A model generated the notes under the pieces. It was not told where the DNA came from. It saw only the letters and a program-made list of their open reading frames with translations, and did not search any database. This document shows, one piece after another, positions 5,164 to 9,078 of a stretch of DNA of 9,078 nucleotides (its first letter is position 1; each line of letters starts with the position of its first letter). The translations under genes and the position numbers were made by a program. Source of the stretch: Flavipsychrobacter stenotrophus (GTDB lineage: Bacteria > Bacteroidota > Bacteroidia > Chitinophagales > Chitinophagaceae); the NCBI GenBank assembly GCA_947379685.1, contig CANCOG010000178.1, positions 1-9,078 of the forward strand. Direction: 5' to 3'.

Positions 5164-6960
5164 ATGCAAAACATTCGCAATTTCTGTATCATAGCTCATA
5201 TCGACCACGGCAAGAGTACCCTGGCCGACCGTCTTTTGGAATTCACCAAAACCATCTCATCCCGTGACATGCAGGCACAGGTGCTTGATGACATGGACCT
5301 CGAACGTGAGAAAGGTATTACCATCAAGAGTCACGCCATCCAGATGGATTATGAATGGAAAGGTCAGAAGTATGTGCTTAACCTCATTGATACTCCCGGA
5401 CACGTTGACTTTTCTTACGAAGTTTCGCGTGCACTTGCTGCATGTGAGGGTGCGTTGTTACTCGTAGATGCTTCTCAGGGCATACAGGCACAAACTATCT
5501 CGAACCTATACCTGGCATTAGACAATGACCTGACCATTATACCTGTTATGAACAAGGTGGACATGGAAAGTGCCATGATCCCTGAAGTTACTGACCAGAT
5601 TGTAGAACTCATTGGCTGTAAACCGGAAGAGATCATTCACGCTAGTGGCAAGACGGGCATTGGCATTGAAGAAATACTGGATGCCATTATTAACCGTTTG
5701 CCGGCACCGAAGGGTGATCCGACCGCTCCTCTACAGGCCGTGATATTCGATAGCGTGTTCAACCCCTTCAGGGGCATCATTGCTTACTTCAGGGTATTCA
5801 ATGGTACTCTGCGTAAAAACGACAAGATCCGTTTCATTCATACCGATGCTGAATATAATGCCGACGAAGTTGGTGTTATGAAATTGACCCTTACGCCAAA
5901 GGCTGAAGTTAGTGTGGGTAATGTAGGATATATCATTACAGGTATTAAAAATGCAAGGGAAGTTAAAGTTGGTGACACAATCACTACTATTTCCAACCCT
6001 ACTACTGACGTTGTCAGGGGTTTCCAGGAAGTTAAGCCAATGGTATTTGCGGGTATTTTCCCGGTTGAAACGGACGATTTTGAAGATCTCCGCGACTGCA
6101 TGGAGAAACTACAATTGAATGACGCGTCACTTACTTACGAGCCTGAAACATCTCAGGCCCTGGGTTTTGGATTCCGTTGCGGATTCCTGGGAATGCTGCA
6201 TATGGAAATCATTCAGGAACGCCTGGAACGCGAGTTTAACCAAACTGTAATTACAACTGTTCCGAACGTTAGTTTCCATGCCTATAAGACGAGAGATAAA
6301 GAAAAAATGATCATCGTCAATAACCCCAGCGAAATGCCGGAACCTAGCAGCATCGACCGGATCATGGAACCATTCATACGCGCTCAGATCATTACCCTGC
6401 CCGATTATATTGGTAATATCATGAGCCTTTGCCTTGGCAAACGTGGTTTACTCATTAACCAGCATTACCTCACTCCTACCCGTATTGAGCTGATATTTGA
6501 AATGCCGTTAACCGAGATTGTGTTTGATTTCTATGATAAATTGAAATCATGTACCCGCGGTTATGCATCATTTGACTATAACCCGATTGATTACAGGGAA
6601 AGTGACATCGCCAAGATGGACATTCTGCTGAATGGTGATCCTTTGGATGCATTGAGTGCATTGATTCACCGGAGCCGTGCAAACGATTTCGGTCGTAAGC
6701 TTTGTTCTAAATTAAAAGACCTTTTACCGAAACAACAGTTCGTTATTGCTATACAGGCTGCAATTGGTGCCAAAATCGTTGCGCGTGAAACTATTTCTGC
6801 AATGCGTAAAGACGTTACCGCAAAATGTTATGGTGGTGATATTTCGCGTAAACGTAAGCTCCTTGAGAAGCAGAAAGAAGGAAAGAAACGTATGCGCCAG
6901 TTCGGCAGCGTAGACGTACCTCAGGAAGCGTTCCTGGCGGTCTTGAAACTAGACGAGTAA
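5164..6960 (+). CDS. lepA: Elongation factor 4 (LepA), ribosome-associated GTPase
   Basis: This 598-residue protein is full length for LepA. The GTPase motifs are all present: G1 AHIDHGKS (residues 11-18), G2 Thr53 in 'KGITIKS', G3 DTPGH (76-80, with the catalytic-type His80), G4 NKVD (130-133) and G5 near 'SGKTG' (161-165, where many family members have SAKTG). An EF-G-like domain II follows (about 190-285), then domains III and V around 'GFRCGFLGMLHMEIIQERLERE'. The LepA-specific C-terminal domain ends with 'VTAKCYGGDISRKRKLLEKQKEG' split by the family's usual spacing and 'FGSVDVPQEAFLAVL'. It lacks EF-G domain IV, as expected. LepA binds stalled or initiating 70S ribosomes and uses GTP hydrolysis to remodel them, a non-essential role in translation and subunit maturation. 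It has its own promoter and terminator, so it is apparently monocistronic rather than joined to lepB as in Proteobacteria. Confidence 0.98.
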   Translation: MQNIRNFCIIAHIDHGKSTLADRLLEFTKTISSRDMQAQVLDDMDLEREKGITIKSHAIQMDYEWKGQKYVLNLIDTPGHVDFSYEVSRALAACEGALLLVDASQGIQAQTISNLYLALDNDLTIIPVMNKVDMESAMIPEVTDQIVELIGCKPEEIIHASGKTGIGIEEILDAIINRLPAPKGDPTAPLQAVIFDSVFNPFRGIIAYFRVFNGTLRKNDKIRFIHTDAEYNADEVGVMKLTLTPKAEVSVGNVGYIITGIKNAREVKVGDTITTISNPTTDVVRGFQEVKPMVFAGIFPVETDDFEDLRDCMEKLQLNDASLTYEPETSQALGFGFRCGFLGMLHMEIIQERLEREFNQTVITTVPNVSFHAYKTRDKEKMIIVNNPSEMPEPSSIDRIMEPFIRAQIITLPDYIGNIMSLCLGKRGLLINQHYLTPTRIELIFEMPLTEIVFDFYDKLKSCTRGYASFDYNPIDYRESDIAKMDILLNGDPLDALSALIHRSRANDFGRKLCSKLKDLLPKQQFVIAIQAAIGAKIVARETISAMRKDVTAKCYGGDISRKRKLLEKQKEGKKRMRQFGSVDVPQEAFLAVLKLDE

Positions 6961-6986
6961 AACTATTTATAATTGATTGAAATCAG

Positions 6987-7016
6987 AACGCCCTTTCAGT
7001 AATTTGGAAGGGCGTT
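6987..7016 (+). terminator. lepA terminator
   Basis: AACGCCCTTTC (6987-6997), an 8-nt loop and GGAAGGGCGTT (7006-7016) pair over 11 bp with one T-G wobble, followed by TT then ACTTTT. It lies 26 bp after the lepA stop. The T run favours the plus direction. Confidence 0.85.
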
Positions 7017-7071
7017 TTACTTTTGGTATCACCAATGGATTCATTTAAAATTCGTAAACGGACAAATGTAA

Positions 7072-7105
7072 AAAGCCTGGCATCCGTTAAGGAATGCCAG
7101 GCTTT
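7072..7105 (-). terminator. Terminator of the glycine-rich protein gene
   Basis: AAAGCCTGGCAT (7072-7083) pairs perfectly over 12 bp with ATGCCAGGCTTT (7094-7105) around a 10-nt loop. Read on the minus strand, it ends in TTTTTA (from the A run at 7070-7074), 26 bp beyond the stop at 7132. The lepA side has its own hairpin, so each convergent gene has a separate terminator. Confidence 0.85.
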
Positions 7106-7131
7106 ATTATGAAATTCATTCGATATATTCT

Positions 7132-8346
7132 TTACCTGCGCCCACCGTGGCCGCCGCCACCTGCATGTCCGCCACCGCCGCTTCTGGCACCACCGCCGCC
7201 AGAACTATGGCTGCCACCGGAACTATGACCTCCTCCTGAATTATAATTACCGCCACCTGAGTTACGACTTCCACCCCCAGAGAAGCTGCGGCCGCCACCC
7301 GAATTATTTGAAGGACTTGCACCATTCCTGCTGCCGCCCCCGAAAAAGCCACGTGCACCACCGACATTACCTCCACCAGCATTGCTTCTGCCACCAGAGT
7401 AATTTCTATCTCCACCACCAGATCTTGCGCCTTCGGCCCTTCCGCCGTTATTGTCCCGGCCACCACCGTTGCCAAAGAACCTCGAAATGCCGCGAGGTTC
7501 GCCACCCCGTTGCTGCCCCGGACTACCGGCTCTCGTTCCTCCATTGTTAAACTGGCCGCCACGATCGTTTTGAACAGCACCTCTGGTATTGTTATTTCCA
7601 GCCAGTGTATTCCTGAAGTTACCGTTAAATGCAGTGGGTCGTACTCCACTACCGCCAGCTATTGGCCTCAAGCCACTGCCTGAGCCACGTGTTGATGAAC
7701 CACCATACGTTTGGCGAGGCGTAAATCCTCCCTTATAGCCACCTGCATAACCATCGTGGTATCCGCGGTTGTACCCGGAAGAATAATATCTGTTCCAATA
7801 ACCACCGTAGCCATACCCCCAGTTAACACCGCAGCCAGAATAACCCCAGTAGCCACCCCATGCAGAGTAACCATACCAGCTATTAAATCCCCAATAGGAA
7901 TTCCAGCAAGGGCCTATGCCAACTGCGATGCCAAAATGTGGGCGCCATGGGTTGTAACCCCAAAAAGGATCTACCCAGAAAGGATCGTACCAATATGGGT
8001 TGTAGAACATGCTGTAATACCCCATATTATAAAAAGGGTAATTGAAGCGATTTATTCTTGAACTATAGGAAGACTCATCCTCATCTATATAATCATCGGG
8101 GTTGTCGTAGCTCTGGTACACATCGCTACCAGCACCGCCATTTACTTGTCCAAAATTGTTACCGGAATTGCTATAGTCATTATCCGACGAATTGCGATGC
8201 CGCCTGTAACTATTATTATTTCCGGAACTATCAGTCCCGCCTGAGTTTCTATGCTCAGCACCTGTAGCATAAATATCGTCGACCTGGGCAACGGCCAATT
8301 GGCTAACCCCAAGTAACATGCAACCCGCAATCAGAAAACGTTTCAT
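7132..8346 (-). CDS. Secreted aromatic/glycine-rich low-complexity protein
   Basis: This 404-residue protein starts with a clear signal peptide: MKRF, a hydrophobic run, then an LAVA/Q cut after Ala20. The mature protein has three compositional zones. Residues 21-97 are polar and disordered-looking, rich in Asn, Ser and Asp, ending in an acidic patch (DDYIDEDE, about 84-91). Residues 98-195 are packed with Tyr, Trp, Phe and Gly (for example FWVDPFWGYNPWRP), with two Cys (147 and 172). Residues 211-404 are Gly/Ser/Asn-rich with many RG, RGG and SGGG steps, ending in His/Gly repeats (GHAGGGGHGGRR). I know no enzyme family that fits; similar proteins next to proS occur in Bacteroidota and are annotated hypothetical or wrongly as prolyl-tRNA synthetase. 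It is probably exported to the periplasm or surface, perhaps as a structural or matrix protein, but that is inference. It is divergent from proS with 94 bp between start codons, and convergent with lepA. Confidence 0.85.
   Translation of the reverse strand: MKRFLIAGCMLLGVSQLAVAQVDDIYATGAEHRNSGGTDSSGNNNSYRRHRNSSDNDYSNSGNNFGQVNGGAGSDVYQSYDNPDDYIDEDESSYSSRINRFNYPFYNMGYYSMFYNPYWYDPFWVDPFWGYNPWRPHFGIAVGIGPCWNSYWGFNSWYGYSAWGGYWGYSGCGVNWGYGYGGYWNRYYSSGYNRGYHDGYAGGYKGGFTPRQTYGGSSTRGSGSGLRPIAGGSGVRPTAFNGNFRNTLAGNNNTRGAVQNDRGGQFNNGGTRAGSPGQQRGGEPRGISRFFGNGGGRDNNGGRAEGARSGGGDRNYSGGRSNAGGGNVGGARGFFGGGSRNGASPSNNSGGGRSFSGGGSRNSGGGNYNSGGGHSSGGSHSSGGGGARSGGGGHAGGGGHGGRR
7135..7716 (-). repeat. Low-complexity GGN-rich coding tract (Gly/Ser/Arg/His tail)
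   Basis: The codons for residues 211-404 are dominated by GGN with AGN, AAY and CGN, giving GC-rich imperfect tandem repetition (plus-strand ccgccacc-type words) unlike the AT-rich flanks. This tract also produces long spurious open frames on both strands. It is prone to slippage in replication and to misassembly. Confidence 0.7.
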
Positions 8347-8375
8347 TTTGAAGTGTATTTAGGCAAAAAGCTATA

Positions 8376-8404
8376 GTGAAATTAGTACTTTTGCATGATT
8401 TCAC
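8376..8404. promoter_or_regulatory. proS -7 element framed by a 7-bp inverted repeat
   Basis: TACTTTTG (8386-8393), followed by CA, fits the Bacteroidota -7 consensus for rightward transcription into proS, giving a leader of about 40 nt. No TTG is found at the -33 position, so the match is partial. GTGAAAT (8376-8382) and ATTTCAC (8398-8404) form a 7-bp inverted repeat around it, which could be a regulator site serving this divergent region. Confidence 0.45.
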
Positions 8405-8440
8405 CAAAATAGAGACTGCTAAAAGCGTGCCAGGTTTATT

Positions 8441-9078
8441 ATGTCAAAGATTTTAACAAACAGAGCGGACGATTATGCCCAGTGGTATACCGACTTAATA
8501 TTGAAAGGTGGGCTGGCCGACTATTCGGCTGTAAAAGGCTGCATGGTTATTAAGCCCCACGGATATGCCCTTTGGGAACATATGCGCGACGAATTAGATA
8601 AAAGATTCAAGGAAACAGGCCATCAGAACGCCTACTTCCCCTTATTCGTGCCCAAGAGTCTGTTTGAAGCTGAAGAAAAAAATGCAGAAGGATTCGCTAA
8701 GGAATGTGCTGTTGTAACCCACTACAGGCTTAAAGCCGACCCGAAAAACCCGGGGAAACTAATAGTAGACCCTGAGGCGAAACTGGAAGAAGAACTCGTG
8801 GTAAGACCTACGAGTGAAGCTATAATCTGGAACACCTACAAAGGATGGATTCAGAGCTACAGAGATCTTCCTCTGCTCATTAACCAATGGGCTAATGTTG
8901 TTCGATGGGAAATGCGCACCCGTCTGTTCCTGCGCACGACTGAATTCCTGTGGCAAGAAGGCCATACCGCACACGCCACAAAGGAAGAAGCCATAATTGA
9001 AACCGAAAAGATGCTGGAGGTATACGCCACGTTTGCAGAAGAATTCATGGCATTGCCGGTAATACGCGGACTTAAGAC
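8441..9078 (+). CDS. proS: Prolyl-tRNA synthetase, archaeal/eukaryote type (cut by window end)
   Basis: The frame from ATG 8441 runs open to the window end, giving 212 residues plus two bases; the gene continues beyond. This is a class II synthetase that activates proline with ATP and charges tRNA-Pro in the cytoplasm. Visible marks are YSAVKGCMVIKPHGYALWE (residues 28-46, the motif 1 region), the proline-site loop VVRPTSE (120-126), and motif 2 RWEMRTRLFLRTTEFLWQEG (155-174), with the Arg residues and the TxE used for ATP and proline contact. The sequence and the lack of a long N-terminal lead favour the short (type 3, archaeal/eukaryote-like) form, which is usual in Bacteroidota, rather than the E. 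coli form with an editing insertion. Motif 3 and the anticodon-binding domain lie outside the window. The ATG is preceded by only a weak AGG at 8432-8434 as ribosome site. Confidence 0.96.
   Translation, partial: MSKILTNRADDYAQWYTDLILKGGLADYSAVKGCMVIKPHGYALWEHMRDELDKRFKETGHQNAYFPLFVPKSLFEAEEKNAEGFAKECAVVTHYRLKADPKNPGKLIVDPEAKLEEELVVRPTSEAIIWNTYKGWIQSYRDLPLLINQWANVVRWEMRTRLFLRTTEFLWQEGHTAHATKEEAIIETEKMLEVYATFAEEFMALPVIRGLK

Noticed and set aside
7013..7029. TACTTTTG after the lepA hairpin as a promoter
   Set aside because: It follows the terminator stem and overlaps its T-rich tail. No rightward gene lies downstream before the convergent minus-strand gene, so it is probably a chance match.
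7116..7649. 177-codon minus-strand open frame rich in Val/Ala
   Set aside because: It is the shifted frame of the GGN-rich tail of the secreted protein; its Val/Ala/Glu bias follows from reading GGN tracts one base off, and it has no separate start context or family pattern.
7711..8061. 116-codon plus-strand open frame opposite the aromatic-rich core
   Set aside because: It is antisense to a signal-peptide-bearing gene, and its Ile/Val/Thr/Pro-rich content mirrors the Tyr/Gly/Asn codons on the other strand. No promoter or family match is visible.
8320..8346. Lipobox-like IAGC at residues 6-9 of the secreted glycine-rich protein
   Set aside because: Cys9 comes too early for a lipoprotein signal: almost no hydrophobic stretch precedes it, while the hydrophobic run continues to a good signal-peptidase-I site at AVA/Q.

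Overview
The window looks like chromosomal DNA from a member of the Bacteroidota, most plausibly in or near the Chitinophagaceae. The signs are several close matches to the Bacteroidota housekeeping promoter (TTG/TTTG, about 20 nt, TAnnTTTG), start codons without clear Shine-Dalgarno sequences, typical Bacteroidota families (a DUF3575-like outer-membrane protein, an ArsR/AHSA1 gene pair, a DUF7793/STAS-SEC14-like protein), and a secreted aromatic/glycine-rich protein divergent from an archaeal/eukaryote-type prolyl-tRNA synthetase. The family placement is inference; no marker RNA is present.

Layout. 1-96 is the 3' end of an exodeoxyribonuclease III gene, followed closely by a putative secreted beta-barrel protein (114-800). 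846-896 is a compact control region: a near-consensus promoter interleaved with two 23-bp near-identical repeats, each holding a dyad. It drives a three-gene set: ArsR-type repressor (908-1234), AHSA1/SRPBCC ligand-binding-fold protein (1253-1684) and DUF7793-like protein (1694-2080), closed by a perfect hairpin at 2147-2178. Two unrelated glycosyltransferases follow, one GT-B type with a TTG start (2249-3370) and one GT-A/GT2 type (3540-4289). A strong two-way terminator (4311-4354) separates them from a convergent MarR-family regulator (4409-4873, minus), whose promoter nearly abuts its ATG.

The 290-bp gap 4874-5163 holds the marR and lepA promoters and a 45-codon open stretch that may be a gene remnant. 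lepA (elongation factor 4) occupies 5164-6960 and is intact. It converges on a 404-residue secreted low-complexity protein (7132-8346, minus), with one terminator for each direction between them. That gene is divergent from proS (8441 to the window end, cut off).

The housekeeping genes (xth, lepA, proS) are ordinary core genome. The more interesting parts are the doubled operator embedded in the arsR promoter, the possible leaderless transcription of marR and perhaps the GT2 gene, and the three-zone aromatic/glycine-rich secreted protein. I see no mobile element, CRISPR array, tRNA or rRNA, and no clear evidence of a wholly new multi-gene system.
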